A stretch of 22,830 bases of DNA from Hymenoscyphus infarciens (lineage: Eukaryota > Ascomycota > Leotiomycetes > Helotiales > Helotiaceae): NCBI GenBank assembly GCA_001414345.1, contig LLCB01000558.1, forward strand, positions 1 through 22,830. Direction: 5' to 3'. Both the position numbers and the translations under genes were made by a program. Below, in pieces: positions 1 to 9,604 of the stretch; position 1 is the stretch's first letter, and each line of letters begins with the position of its first letter. The notes below the pieces were generated by a model. The model saw nothing but the letters and a program-made list of their open reading frames with translations. It did not search any database and had not been told where the DNA came from.

Positions 1-194
1 GTCTTACTTATATTAGGTTAATATATTTACTTTTTAATTACTCTTCTTAAATATAAATTAGATCTAGAAGTTAAAGTCTAATAGAAACTCTATCTATTAG
101 ACTTACTTAGCTATAAGTAGCTTAGTTATTATAAAGTATTCTAATAATCTATAATCTAAATATATATTAATATACTTCTAATATAATATAGGTT

Positions 195-372
195 TAAGAT
201 ACTATTTCTTAAAAGCTTTTATAATAATAAATAGCTTTTTATTATAGATCTCCTAGTTTAATTTATAGCTAACTAAAATATATAAGTAAACCTAATAAAG
301 TACTAAAAGCTATTATATTATTATAAGAATATACTTATTATTATTCTTTTTAAAGAGTCTATTTCTACTTTT
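195..372 (-). pseudogene. RNase H domain remnant of Gypsy-1 pol
   Basis: The minus strand carries a VEIDS-like segment at 354-368, matching the VETDAS start of Ty3/Gypsy RNase H, where Asp is a metal ligand. Further on, about 205-265 reads as a decayed form of the conserved YEIYDKELLAI block, visible as EIYNKKLFIIIKAF. The two blocks are in different frames, so an indel lies between them. Stops are of the TAG/TAA type expected from CAG, CAA or TGG after C-to-T or G-to-A change. This enzyme would degrade the RNA of the RNA-DNA hybrid. It is non-functional. Confidence 0.7.
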
Positions 373-782
373 ATATTATAATTAGAGTTAAAGTAGTATA
401 AGGTTTATATAATAAGTAGCTAGGTCTTTAGTACTTTAAAAGCTTTATTATATTTAAATATTTATAGAAATAGCTTTATAAAGTATATTATTATAGTTAA
501 AGGTTTAATAATTTTAGTATAACTTTTAATAAATTATTTATAAAATCTTATAAACCTTAAATAAGACTTTATATTTATTATAGTATTAGGTTAAACCTAG
601 TTTTATAAAGGCTCTACTTTTTCTAGATTAACTTTAAGTCCTTTTATAGTTAAGATAAATCCTAAGTATTTAACTCTAATAATACTAAATTTACTTTTCT
701 TAATATCTATTTAAAGTTCTACTTCTTAAAGCTAATTTAGAACCTTTCTAACCTATTTCTTATATTTTTTAATAATATTTAA

Positions 783-1019
783 ATAAATTAAAATATTATC
801 TAAGTAAGTAATATAAAAGTTATCTAAATAATTAATTAAGATATTATTTATATAATATTAATAGATAGTAAAACTATTATAAAGTCTAAAAGAGAGGACC
901 TTATATTTATATATACTATATCTAGTTTTAAATATAGTTATTTCTTCTAAGTTAAAGTCTATTTAGATATAATAAAAAGCTTATTTAATATCTAATTTAG
1001 TAAAGATTTTAGCTATTCT
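783..1019 (-). pseudogene. Reverse transcriptase remnant of Gypsy-1 pol
   Basis: One minus-strand frame reads through the RT palm. It begins with KIFTKLDIK at its right end, the usual KLDIRQAF motif. It continues through a KYKVLSF segment (usual KYKVLPFG) and ends in TYLDNILIY at 783-809, the decayed YLDD catalytic box. The second Asp of YLDD is now Asn, a GAT-to-AAT change that RIP produces. In-frame stops occur where Gln is expected. The same stretch aligns block by block with the RT of Gypsy-2 at 20829-21059. The family assignment is secure from these motifs, and the protein is inactive. Confidence 0.85.
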
Positions 1020-2300
1020 TATTCTAGAAAGGAGCTTATTAATATAAGAGATTAGATAGGGATTATTTTAGATTAAAGTATTTAGCTTTTTATAATTAAT
1101 ATAGAATTATAACTTATTACTATTAGCCTTTTTAATAAAGAGTATAGAAGAGGTAAAAGAGCTATTACTATTAATAATAAACCCTTTATCTAGGTTTTTT
1201 ATAAGATACTCTTTTATAGCTTTAAGCTTAGTAGTTAATTATTAATATAAAGGTAAAAAGGAGTTAAGAAGTAGCTTATTTAAAGTAATCTTATAATTAT
1301 ATTTATAGTAAAGAGGAAGCTTATTAGAAGCTACTTTTAAGAACATGTTTTTATAGAATAAGTAATACTTTAAGAGTTAGGCTTATATTAGAGCTCTTAT
1401 CTTATTATTATCTTAAAGAGAAGCTAATCTCTTATTAATAACTTAATCTAGCTTATAAAAGCTTATTATATAAAATTCTAAATTAAGCTATTTTATATTA
1501 TAATATATTATATTTATACTTATCTTATAGATAAAAGAATATAAAGTCTAGTCTTTTAAAGCTATACTAGTAGTTTATAAGAGCTTTAAACTAAAGTTAG
1601 ATATTAAAATTTTAAGAGGTATTATTATAAATAGAAGAGATAACTTAGCTATATTTATAAGTCTACTCTTTTTATATCTTTCTTATTATTAGATAGTATA
1701 TTCTCTTTAGTTTATATCTAACTAGTAATTTAAAAAAGGTTTCTAGTTTTAGCTAGAAAGAGAAAGTAAAATTTCCTTACTATAGTAAAAAGTTAGAAAG
1801 TATTTAGCTAGCTAAGTAATCTAATTCTTTAAAAAGTTAAAGAGAATTTTAAAATAGTTTAACTACTTATTACTAATAATTAGGTCTTATTATCTAAGGT
1901 TTAGAATAATAAAGAAGTAGTTATAAATATAACGTTTATCTATATTTAAATATAATTATATAAACTAATTTACTTAGCTTTTAGTATTATTATTATATTT
2001 ATAAATAGATACTAAATAAAGTAGTTTCTAAATCTTTAAACTTATTACTTTTAATAATTATAGAGCTAAAAGTTAATTTAGAAATAGATACCTATTTACT
2101 CTTATATCTATTAAAGCTTATATTTTAATACTATATCTCTATATATTAAGAGTAGTATTTATAAGGAACTATTTTCCTCTTATAAGCTTAGAAAGGTTAA
2201 GTCTAGATAGATTATATTTATATAAGCCTAAGAAGGTATTTTTACCTAGGCCTCTTTATTTTCCTTCTAACTTAAGTAAAAGTTAGAGTACTTTTTAAGT
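1020..2300 (-). pseudogene. Gypsy-1 pol N-terminal region, domains not resolved
   Basis: This lies between the RT motifs and the Gag zinc knuckle, where the aspartic protease and the start of RT should be. I could not recognise a protease DSG/DTG motif in any minus-strand frame. The stretch is very AT-rich with stops in every frame. Its position within the element is the only support for calling it pol. Confidence 0.5.
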
Positions 2301-2359
2301 AGTTGTTCTTTCTTAGGTTAATTATTCTTCTTTATCTTATTAATACTAGGTAGATTAAG

Positions 2360-2401
2360 ATAGTTAAACTTAATATATCTAGGTTTCTTATAATTATAAT
2401 A
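2360..2401 (-). pseudogene. Gag zinc knuckle of Gypsy-1, all ligands converted to Tyr
   Basis: The minus strand reads KYYNYKKPRYIKFNY, starting with the Lys codon at 2402-2404. This is exactly the spacing of a retroviral CX2CX4HX4C zinc knuckle (for example CYNCGKPGHIKFNC), with each Cys and the His replaced by Tyr. TGT/TGC to TAT/TAC is a G-to-A change and CAT/CAC to TAT/TAC is a C-to-T change, so RIP explains all four. A Lys-rich tail follows in the same frame, as expected for a Gag C-terminus that binds RNA in the particle. Confidence 0.8.
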
Positions 2402-3680
2402 CTTTATACTAGTAAAGAGTTAGTTTATAAACGAAGTCTTTAATCTTTTATTAGTAAAAGAGGGTTTAAAAGATTAAGAAGTTTTTTAAAAAGTAGTATA
2501 AAGTCTATATAAGAGTAGTAAAGGTTTTATTAAAGAACTAGATAAGGTTTAGTTAATATTAGGCTTTTAGTATAATAAGCTTATTATAATAGGTTTTTTA
2601 GTACTTATTATACTAGTTATATATAACTTAGTATTATAGTACTATTCCTTATTTATAAATAATAGGTTTCTTATTATCTTATTAAAGTTAATATTCTAGT
2701 ACTTCTTATTATTAACTAATTAAGTTTAGAGCTAAGATATAAGCTTATCTTATATATAGTAGAACTTATCTTACTTAAATACTTCTTTAAGTATTACTAT
2801 ATTTAAAAAGTAACTTTTAAATTCTATAAAACTTTCTTTTATATAACTCTTCTATCTTATTTAAAAATACTAAAAGGTATTTTAAGTATCCTTCTTCTTA
2901 TAACTTATTAAATAGTAGGTATTAAGAAGCTTAATTATCTCTTTATAGTCTTTAAATACTATCTTACTTATATTAGACTTATATTAAAGCTTTAAGTAGT
3001 TTTAGATAAGTTTTATTATTATTCTCTAAATAAGAGCTTTATAAGTTAAAGGTATCTAATAATAGTTAACATTTATATAGAGTTAATTATATATTAATAT
3101 TTTCTATTACTTATATATAAGTAAAATACTATTATTTAAAAGTTTAATTTTTTTTATAATCTTACTTTTAATAGGTTAAAAGGCTTTTAAAGTACTTTTA
3201 GATTATAGACATAGAGTAGGTTATTCTAAGAAAGGAATATTAGAGATAGAGTCTTATCTATAATAGTAGTTTAAAGAAGTAGAAGAAGTTATTTATATAA
3301 GTTAGATAAGACTTAGACTCTAGTTATTATTTAATAGTTATTAACTAATTTACTATACTAGGTTTAATAATTAAGTAATTTAATTATTTTATTCTAAAAT
3401 TCTCTATTCTTTTTCTTAATTCTTAGCCTTTATAGCTTAGATTATACTCTATATCTTGTCTATATTAGAGAAGTCTTATTAATCTCTCTAGCTTCTAAGT
3501 ACTAAGCCTTTACTTTTATTATTCTTAAGCTTCTTACTATTCTTAGAGGTATAATACTAAGTTAAAGACCTTTTAATAAAGGCTTAACTTTATTCTCTAA
3601 GAGGTTACTTTATACTTAAGAGTAGAGCTTAGAAGAGATTAAAAGTTATTTTAGATTCTAATATATTAAATATTAAATTA
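2402..3680 (-). pseudogene. Probable Gypsy-1 gag body, unresolved
   Basis: This is the stretch upstream (on the minus strand) of the zinc knuckle and downstream of the shared 5' untranslated block, so it should hold the Gag capsid region. I could not identify a start codon or capsid motifs. Every frame is broken by TAA/TAG. It has no counterpart in B-C, E-F or G-H, which carry tandem repeats at this position instead. Confidence 0.5.
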
Positions 3681-3689
3681 GAGAGGAGA

Positions 3690-4016
3690 GAGTAGGATTA
3701 GATTTAAAAGCCTTCTAGATAACTATTATAAGTTAACTTATTTACTAAATCTAGGGTTATTAAGACTTTTAGGAAATACTTAGTATATTCTAATCTCTTA
3801 ATATATACTAAAACACGATTTATACTAGCTATTTATATAGATAATAAACTCTACTATTACTAGCTATCTAAGTAGTCTCTAATTACCTAGCTATATAAGA
3901 ATATTATTATAATATTCTAAATTAAGTATAAATTAACTTTTAAATAAGAAGTAGTAATAAGCTTAAAAAGAGATATTATTAAAGCTATTACTAATAAAGA
4001 AGAGTTATTATTTTTA
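3690..4016 (-). other. 5' untranslated block of Gypsy-1 shared with B-C, E-F and G-H
   Basis: This follows the 5' LTR and is collinear with 8336-8662 (B-C), 17222-17552 (G-H) and, inverted, 10461-10805 (E-F). The primer-binding site should lie in the first bases next to the LTR (about 3999-4016), but it is too mutated to match to a tRNA. Strong conservation across coding and non-coding members fits a packaging or leader signal; that role is an inference. Confidence 0.7.
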
Positions 4017-4511
4017 TATAATAATATAAAATATATATAACTATAGTAGAGGTATATAAAAGTATATATAGTAGAATAATATATATAAATACTAGGTACT
4101 AATATAGAAGAAAATAATAACTATCTCTTTATTATACTAAATATAAACATTTATATATAAGAAGGTTAAAAGCTTTTAAGTTTTAATAATAATAATAACT
4201 AAGCTCTATTTAATATAACTAATACTAAATAATAAGAGCTAAAAAGCTAAATATATAACCTTTAATTCTTTAGAAAGCTAAATATATAATATCTAAACCT
4301 TAATCCTTTTTATATATAAATGTTAGATATTAATACTTTTAGTACTTCGCTTATATAAGTATTAGTTATTTATAATCTTAGCCCTAGAGGTATTAGAGGT
4401 ATTAGTACTACTTAGAGGTATTAGTAGTTTCACAAATACTAATATTCAGAATAGTGCTATTATATAATAATCTAGCTATTATATAATAATCTAGAATAGT
4501 ATACTATTACA
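4017..4511 (-). repeat. LTR A, 5' LTR of Gypsy-1 (495-bp class)
   Basis: It is collinear with LTRs D, G and H. On the minus strand it begins TGTAATAGTATAC and ends in a RIP-altered form of CGTGCTATTACA. The right edge at 4511 is followed by AGTAC. The left edge at 4017 opens into the shared 5' untranslated block, which makes this the 5' LTR. It is not a solo LTR: the bases left of 4017 (TTTTA) do not match AGTAC. Confidence 0.9.
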
Positions 4512-4839
4512 AGTACTTCTATACTAGTAATAACTAATATCTTATCTAAAGCCTTAATAGCCTTCTTAATCTCCCTCTTCTTCTCTTTAAGCTTAAGCTT
4601 ACTAAACTCTTTTCTAATAAACTATAGTAACTACTTAAGTTAGAATAAATTTAGTATATATTTAGAATTAAACTTACTAGGATATATATAGTATTCTACT
4701 TAATATAATACTTATACTTCTTCGACTTCGGCTTCTTAAAAGTATATATATAATCTCTATTCTAAGATTTTACTTAAAGGTACTAAATATAGTAGACTTA
4801 GTAAGTAGCTAGAAGTATATTAGGAGAATATAGAAGAAG
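4512..4839 (-). pseudogene. Antisense ORF fragment in element X (copy of 13803-14499)
   Basis: The minus strand is homologous to the first half of the frame found in G-H at 13803-14499. Recognisable shared protein blocks are a PSKFN segment, KKAIKALDK and LVITSIEVL; the G-H copy has KKATKALDK and LVVTSVEVL. The direction is opposite to element X, as in G-H. Stops fall mainly where Gln would be. B-C is inserted just after the expected start codon, whose G-H counterpart is ATG; in X it reads ATA at about 9021-9023. Gypsy-1 cuts off the C-terminal half at 4512. I do not recognise the family. Confidence 0.6.
4835..4839. repeat. Target-site duplication AGAAG, left copy, of element B-C
   Basis: AGAAG here matches AGAAG at 9015-9019 exactly, directly outside the outer LTR edges of B-C. 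Five bases is the usual TSD length for Ty3/Gypsy integration. Confidence 0.9.
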
Positions 4840-5191
4840 TGTAATAGCACGAAATATATATAACTATAGTAGAGGTATATAGGAGTACGTATAGTAGAAT
4901 AACGTATATAGATGCTAGGTACTAATATAGAAGAAAATAATAACTAGCCTTTTCTAACTCTAGAAGTAGACTACTATATATAAGAGGTTTTAGATAATAT
5001 AAAAAGAGGTATAAAACTAAACAACGACATACGTCGGCTAATATAAAAGCCTAAACTCTACGAAGTACGTCTAAAAGTCTAGATAGACGTAACCTTTCTA
5101 AATTAGATAATATAAAACAATAACTACTAAAAGCTAATATATATAGTATATACTACGTAATATCAGCTATATAAGACGGTATACTGTTATA
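4840..5191 (-). repeat. LTR B, 3' LTR of B-C (352-bp class)
   Basis: This aligns with LTR C over all 352 bp without gaps, and the differences I compared are all C/T or G/A. Its left edge TGTAATAGCACG preserves the TG that pairs with the terminal CA of the LTR. The first 100 bp or so (R/U5 side) match the 495-bp LTR class; the rest (U3 side) is different and shorter. Confidence 0.9.
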
Positions 5192-5204
5192 TCTCTCTTC
5201 TTTA
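5192..5204 (-). other. Polypurine tract of B-C
   Basis: On the minus strand this reads AAAGAAGAGAGA directly before the 3' LTR. A polypurine tract there primes plus-strand DNA synthesis. It matches the tracts at 9590-9604, 12218-12233 and 13251-13263. Confidence 0.75.
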
Positions 5205-5207
5205 AAA

Positions 5208-5226
5208 AAGACTTATTCTAAGTCTT
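5208..5226. other. Conserved hairpin beside the polypurine tract (B-C copy)
   Basis: AAGACTT, a five-base loop, then AAGTCTT form a perfect 7-bp stem. The same stem with a variable loop occurs beside the polypurine tract in G-H, X and E-F. Confidence 0.65.
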
Positions 5227-5487
5227 CTCTCTCTTATTATTTAAGGCTAAATTAGAATAGTATAAGTGTTATATTTATTATATTTATTATAAGTAAAAAG
5301 ATAGATTAGGGTCTAGATTATAGCTAACCTAGGTTTAAAGATACTTTATTTAGTTAAAATTTATTATAAGCGAGATAAGATATTAAGATGTCGAGATATT
5401 AAGATATTAGTACTAAATCGAATTTATAGATACTTATAAAAGAGACTTCGTTTCTAATCCTTTAATATTAAAAGTAAGTATTTATAT

Positions 5488-6010
5488 CTGCTAAAAGAGT
5501 ATAGTCTAATCCTATCTAGTAGGTTAGAAAAATTTAAAGTTTAAAGTAAAATTAGAAAAAGTTTAAAGTAAGAGTTAGATAGTATTTAGTTAAGGTTAAT
5601 AGTAATAACTTAATTAAGAGCTTACTTCTAGGTTTTATCTTAATAAAGAGTGTATTTTAACTAATTTATATCTAATTTAAAGAATTTACTAAAAGAGTAT
5701 AGTCTTATTCTATCTAGTAGGTTAGAAAAAGTTTAAAGTAGAGATAGAGACGAATTTAGAGTAAAGTTAGAGGTTATTTAGTTAAGAGGTAGTAATAACT
5801 TAGTTAAAAGCTTACTTCGAGAGCGTACTAATTTATATCTAATTCGAATTCTCTAATTCGAATTTATTAAAAGAGTATAAGTTTATTTAAACTAAGGTTA
5901 GTAGAGACTTAGAGTAAAGTTAGAAATAAAAAGTTAATAATATTATAGATAATAGTAATAACTTAGCTAAGAGGTCTCTATCTTTTTAAGAGTATATTAA
6001 TTTATATCTA
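5488..6010. repeat. Sub-repeats of about 150-195 bp in B-C, first block
   Basis: There are three degenerate direct units. Each begins near ACTAAAAGAGTATAG, contains TAATAACTTAG and ends near AATTTATATCTAATT. Equivalent units recur at 6505-6830 and 7790-7945, in G-H (14860-15420 and 16260-16450), and inverted in E-F. No coding function could be assigned. Confidence 0.7.
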
Positions 6011-6099
6011 AGTTAAATTTAGATAAAAAAGAGGACTTCTAGCTTACTAGAAGTGAAAAGAAAGTAATAAAAGTAAGAAAGACTCTATACTAGAGTTAG

Positions 6100-6500
6100 T
6101 AGGGTTTTAGCTAGTTAAAATAAAAGAGTTATTACTAAAGGTTATTAAAGTTTTACTATTTAAAGTTTAAGATAATAAAAGGAGTAGTTTTAGCTAGTTA
6201 AAGGCGAAGTTATTTCTAAAGTTAAAAATACTATCTAATATTTAAAATAATAAAAAGGGGTAGGGTTTTAGCTAGTTAAAGGCAAAGTTAATACCGAAGT
6301 TATTAAAGTTAAAACTATTATTTAAAGTCTAGAATAATAAAAGAGGTAGTTTTAGCTAGTTAAAGGAGTTTATTACTAAATATTATTAAAGTTTAAAATT
6401 TATTATCTAAGTATTTAAGGATAATAAAAGGAGTAGTTTAGCTAGTTAAATAAGTTATTACTAAATATTAAAAACACTATCTAAGTATTTAGATAATAAA
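6100..6500. repeat. Minisatellite array 1 of B-C, five units of about 80-87 bp
   Basis: The marker TTTTAGCTAGTTAAA or a close variant recurs near 6105, 6188, 6267, 6349 and 6436. Each unit also contains GAAGTTATT-like and GATAATAAAA-like segments. Units differ by point changes and small indels. Confidence 0.8.
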
Positions 6501-6504
6501 AAAG

Positions 6505-6830
6505 AGGTATAGTCTAATCTATCTAGTAGGTTAGAGAAAAATTTTAAAAGTTAAAAGTAAATTTAAAGTAGAGTTAGAAGTCGTTTAGTTAAGAGCTAGT
6601 AATAACTTAGTTAAGAGCTTACTTTAAGAGTATACTAATTTATATCTAATTTAAATTACTAAAAGAGTATAGGTTTAAAAAAGTTTAGAAAAAAGAATTT
6701 AAAACTTAAAGATGAATTTAGAGTAGAGTTAGAAGTAAATATTAAGAGGTAATATTATAGGTAATAGTAATATCTTAGCTAAGAGTTTACTTTAAGAGTA
6801 TACTAATTTATATCTAATTTAAATTTAAAT
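6505..6830. repeat. Sub-repeats in B-C, second block
   Basis: Two further copies of the sub-repeat unit seen at 5488-6010. With the array that follows, they form a second copy of a composite block offset by roughly 800 bp from the first. Confidence 0.65.
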
Positions 6831-6899
6831 AAAACTTCTAGGTCTAGCTAGAAGTAAAAGAAAGTAAGAAAGTAAAGAATATAAGACTCTATACTAGAG

Positions 6900-7290
6900 T
6901 TAGTAGAGTTTTAGGTAGTTAAAAGTAAAGTTATTTCCGAAGTTATTAAGTTTCGCTATCTAAAGTTTAAGATAATAAAAAAGAGTAGTTTTAGCTAGTT
7001 AAAAGAGTTATTACTAAAGTTATTATATTTAAAATTCTTATCTAAGTAACTAGAGATAATAAAAGAGGGGTTTTTAGCTAGTTAAAGGCAAAGTTATTAC
7101 TAAGTATTAAAAATGCTATCTAAAGTTTAGGATAATAGAAGGAGGGGTTTTAGCTAGTTAAATACGAAGTTATTATTGAAGTTTATCGAAGTTAAAATTA
7201 CTATCTAAAGTTTAAGATAATAAAAAGAGTAGTTTTAGCTAGTTAAATAAGCTTAATACCGAAGTTTAAAAAGAGGTATAGTTTTAGGTA
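6900..7290. repeat. Minisatellite array 2 of B-C, five units of about 80 bp
   Basis: Units start near 6908, 6989, 7072, 7149 and 7233, with the same TAGCTAGTTAAA marker as array 1. The sequence after the array (from about 7277, TAACATTTATTAGTAC) matches that after the single array of G-H at about 15791, so the two elements are collinear outside the duplicated block. Confidence 0.8.
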
Positions 7291-8335
7291 TAACATTTAT
7301 TAGTACTATTATAGAAACTATATTACTTAAGCCTATAAGCTATCTTATTCCTTTTAGAGTACTTAAGAACTTAATTCATCTTTTGATTTTAAAGAAAGAG
7401 TTGCTATTAGATCGTAGAGAGTTCGAAGCTAGATAGAGAGGTATTCTAAACCGAAGTACTAATATCGATAGGCTTAGTTGTTTTATTAGTAGTTAACTTA
7501 GCGTTTTAGTATCTCTTCTTATTTATAGCTAAAAGATTGTTTACTATTTTAGTAGTTATAATTCTAGTATCTCTTAAAAGTAGTAGACACGTTTTAGAGC
7601 TAAGGTATAATCTTATCCTATATATAGAAGAACTGTTCTAATTCTCTCTAAGTATAGCTATATTTAAAAAGCGAACGTTTCTTTAGTATAATCTTCTTCT
7701 TAATTCTACTTCTATCTCTTTTAACTTCTATCTCTTTTACCCTTTATACTAGTAGAGACTCGGTTTATAACTATAGTCTTCTAAATGTTTACTAGTAGAG
7801 GTATTTTTAAAGGAAAAGTTTAAAGTAGAGTTAGATAATATTTAGTTAGAATTAATAAAGATAGTAATAACTTAGCTAAGAGCTTGCTTCTAAGTTTTAT
7901 TCTAATAGAAAGCGTATTTCGACTAATTTATATCTAATTTAAGAGAAGTAGTAGAAAGGTATTAAGAGTAGCTACTTATAGTAAAGGAGGTCTAAATTTA
8001 GGCTTTAAAAAGCAAAGAAGAGTTCGATTAAGAGTTAGATTAGAGAGGGTTTAGAGATAAGATCTTTAAGTTATTAACTTTGAAGTTCGCTTATAATTTT
8101 ATTCTCTATCTCTTAGCTAATTAATCGTTTTATTCTTTATTTTTATACTACTATCTCTTATCTATATATTATTTATATTTAAAAAGTCCTACTAGTCTCT
8201 TTAACCGTTGTTATTTTATTAGGATCTTCTAGATCTTAGTATATAAGTATAATTTAGAAAGGGTTTAGAAGGTCTTTTAAAAAGAGAGGTAGCCTTAGAA
8301 GGTTATTTAACACCTTATAGTAGAACTAAGAAGGG
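7291..8335 (-). other. Internal non-coding region of B-C
   Basis: This is collinear with 15800-17220 of G-H (minus the tandem duplication there) and inverted with part of E-F. It includes one more degenerate sub-repeat at about 7790-7945. I see no gene, motif or long frame on either strand. Confidence 0.6.
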
Positions 8336-8662
8336 GGTATAAGGTTAGATTCAGAAGCCTTCTAGATAACTATTATAAGTTAACTTATTTACTAAACCTA
8401 GAGTTATTAAGACTCTTAGGAATACTTAGTATATTCTAATCCTTTAATATATACTAAAACACGATTTTTACTAGCTATTTATATAGATAATAAACCTTAC
8501 TATTACTAGCTATCTAAGTAGTCTCTGATTACCTAGCTATATAAGAATGTTGTTATAATGTTCTAAATTAAGTATAAATCAACTTCTAAATAAGAAGTAG
8601 CGATAAGCTTAAAAAAAGATATTATTAAAGCTATTACTAGCGAAGAAGAGTTATTATTTTTA
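8336..8662 (-). other. 5' untranslated block of B-C with primer-binding region
   Basis: This is collinear with 3690-4016 and 17222-17552. The bases next to LTR C should hold the primer-binding site but do not clearly match a tRNA end after mutation. An open minus-strand frame at 8563-8763 crosses from LTR C into this block. It starts with TTG and is not treated as a gene. Confidence 0.7.
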
Positions 8663-9014
8663 TATAATAACACGAAATATATATAACTATAGTAGAGGCA
8701 TATAGGAGTACGTATAGTAGAATAACGTATATAAATACTAGGCACTAATATAGAAGAAAACAATAACTAGCCTTTTCTAACTCTAGGAGTAGGCTACTAT
8801 ATATAAGAGGTTTCAGATAATATAAAAAGGGATATAAAACCGAACAACGACATACGTCGGCTAATATAAAAGCCTAAACTCTATAAAGTACGTCTAAAAG
8901 TCTAGACAGACGTAACCTTCCTAAATTAGATAATATAAAACAACAACTACTAAAAGCTAATATATATAGTATATACTACGTAATATCGGCTATATAGGAC
9001 GGCATACCGTTATA
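8663..9014 (-). repeat. LTR C, 5' LTR of B-C (352-bp class)
   Basis: Full-length partner of LTR B. Its right edge is followed by the TSD AGAAG. It keeps more C and G than LTR B at several sites, so the two LTRs were mutated to different degrees. Confidence 0.9.
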
Positions 9015-9019
9015 AGAAG
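9015..9019. repeat. Target-site duplication AGAAG, right copy, of element B-C
   Basis: Identical to 4835-4839. Confidence 0.9.
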
Positions 9020-9568
9020 TATTTTACTATATTAGATTAGCCTTAAATTAGGTCTAATTAAGAAGAGAAGAACTTACTTTTATATATATATATATATAAT
9101 ATATATATATATTTTAGAAAATAAGTTAGTATATAAGAATATACCTAATTAGAAGGTATTCTTACTATTTATATTATTTAGATAAAAAGAAAAGAAGAAG
9201 AGAAGTTAGAATTAGAGAAAAGTCGCCTACTAATATACTACTTATAATAATAGCTATTGCTTTATAATTGTTATTTATTACTTAATAATTACTATTATAA
9301 TATACGATAATAGTAAGAATATAATAACTCTATAGTAGTATACTACTTTCTACTTACTAGCTAATTATTAGCTTCTTTTCTATTCGTATCCTATTATTAT
9401 ATAACATAGAGTAGTAAATAAAGAGCGATTAGCTCTTAAATAATAATACTACTAGCTACTAACCCTACCCCGACTACTAGACACTATAATAGTAAGATAA
9501 GTTATATTCTTTATAGTAAAAAGATAAATAATACTCTAATTAACCTAATACTATACTAATCGATAACT
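9020..9568 (+). other. Spacer of element X between antisense ORF start and hairpin
   Basis: This is the reverse complement of about 13287-13800 in G-H. It holds a TA-dinucleotide tract at 9079-9112 and no frame of note. In the direction of the antisense ORF it lies directly upstream of the start codon, so it could be that ORF's leader and promoter (inference). Confidence 0.6.
9079..9112. repeat. TA-dinucleotide tract (palindromic) in element X
   Basis: A near-perfect (TA)n run, matching a similar run at 13716-13745 in G-H at the same position in the element. Confidence 0.8.
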
Positions 9569-9589
9569 AAAGACTTAGAACAAGTCTTT
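9569..9589. other. Conserved hairpin beside the polypurine tract (element X copy)
   Basis: AAAGACTT, loop AGAAC, then AAGTCTTT: an 8-bp perfect stem directly before the polypurine tract. Confidence 0.7.
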
Positions 9590-9604
9590 TTAAAGAAGAG
9601 AGGA
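9590..9604 (+). other. Polypurine tract of element X
   Basis: A purine-rich run ending AAAGAAGAGAGGA immediately before LTR D. It identifies D as the 3' LTR of a plus-strand element. Confidence 0.75.

Larger units (their letters stand above)
1..4511 (-). mobile_element. Gypsy-1: RIP-degraded Ty3/Gypsy retrotransposon, 3' part outside window
   Basis: This is a dead LTR retrotransposon read on the minus strand. From its 5' end it has LTR A (4017-4511), a 5' untranslated block (about 3690-4016), a Gag zinc knuckle (2360-2401), reverse transcriptase (783-1019) and RNase H (about 200-370). Integrase and the 3' LTR should lie left of position 1. The order gag, RT, RNase H fits Ty3/Gypsy. CpA and TpG are nearly exhausted here, more so than in the other elements, and stops occur throughout every frame. 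The 5 bases after LTR A are AGTAC, the expected TSD; its partner is outside the window. The element interrupts the antisense ORF of element X. Confidence 0.88.
4840..9014 (-). mobile_element. Element B-C: complete non-autonomous LTR element
   Basis: The element is 4175 bp, bounded by LTR B (4840-5191) and LTR C (8663-9014), each 352 bp, and by the TSD AGAAG. It reads on the minus strand, so C is the 5' LTR. The internal region has a polypurine tract at its left end, two blocks of tandem repeats and the shared 5' untranslated block at its right end. I found no gag-pol motif and no long frame. It also lacks the antisense ORF. LTR ends and 5' leader shared with Gypsy-1 suggest it depended on proteins supplied by such an element (inference). 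Confidence 0.9.

Noticed and set aside
4017..4511. LTR A as a solo LTR
   Set aside because: The flanking five bases (TTTTA left, AGTAC right) do not match, and the left side continues into the family 5' leader, so it is the 5' LTR of Gypsy-1.
6100..7290. CRISPR-like regularly spaced repeats
   Set aside because: Units of about 80 bp are degenerate along their whole length, with no constant short repeat and unique spacers, and they sit inside a eukaryotic LTR element.
8563..8763. Minus-strand open frame of 66 codons
   Set aside because: It begins with TTG, spans the junction of LTR C and the 5' leader, has a composition dictated by AT-rich sequence, and matches no known family. Treated as a chance frame within the element.
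9079..9112. TA tract as a transcription terminator or replication origin
   Set aside because: A simple TA run in an AT-saturated region gives no specific support for either.
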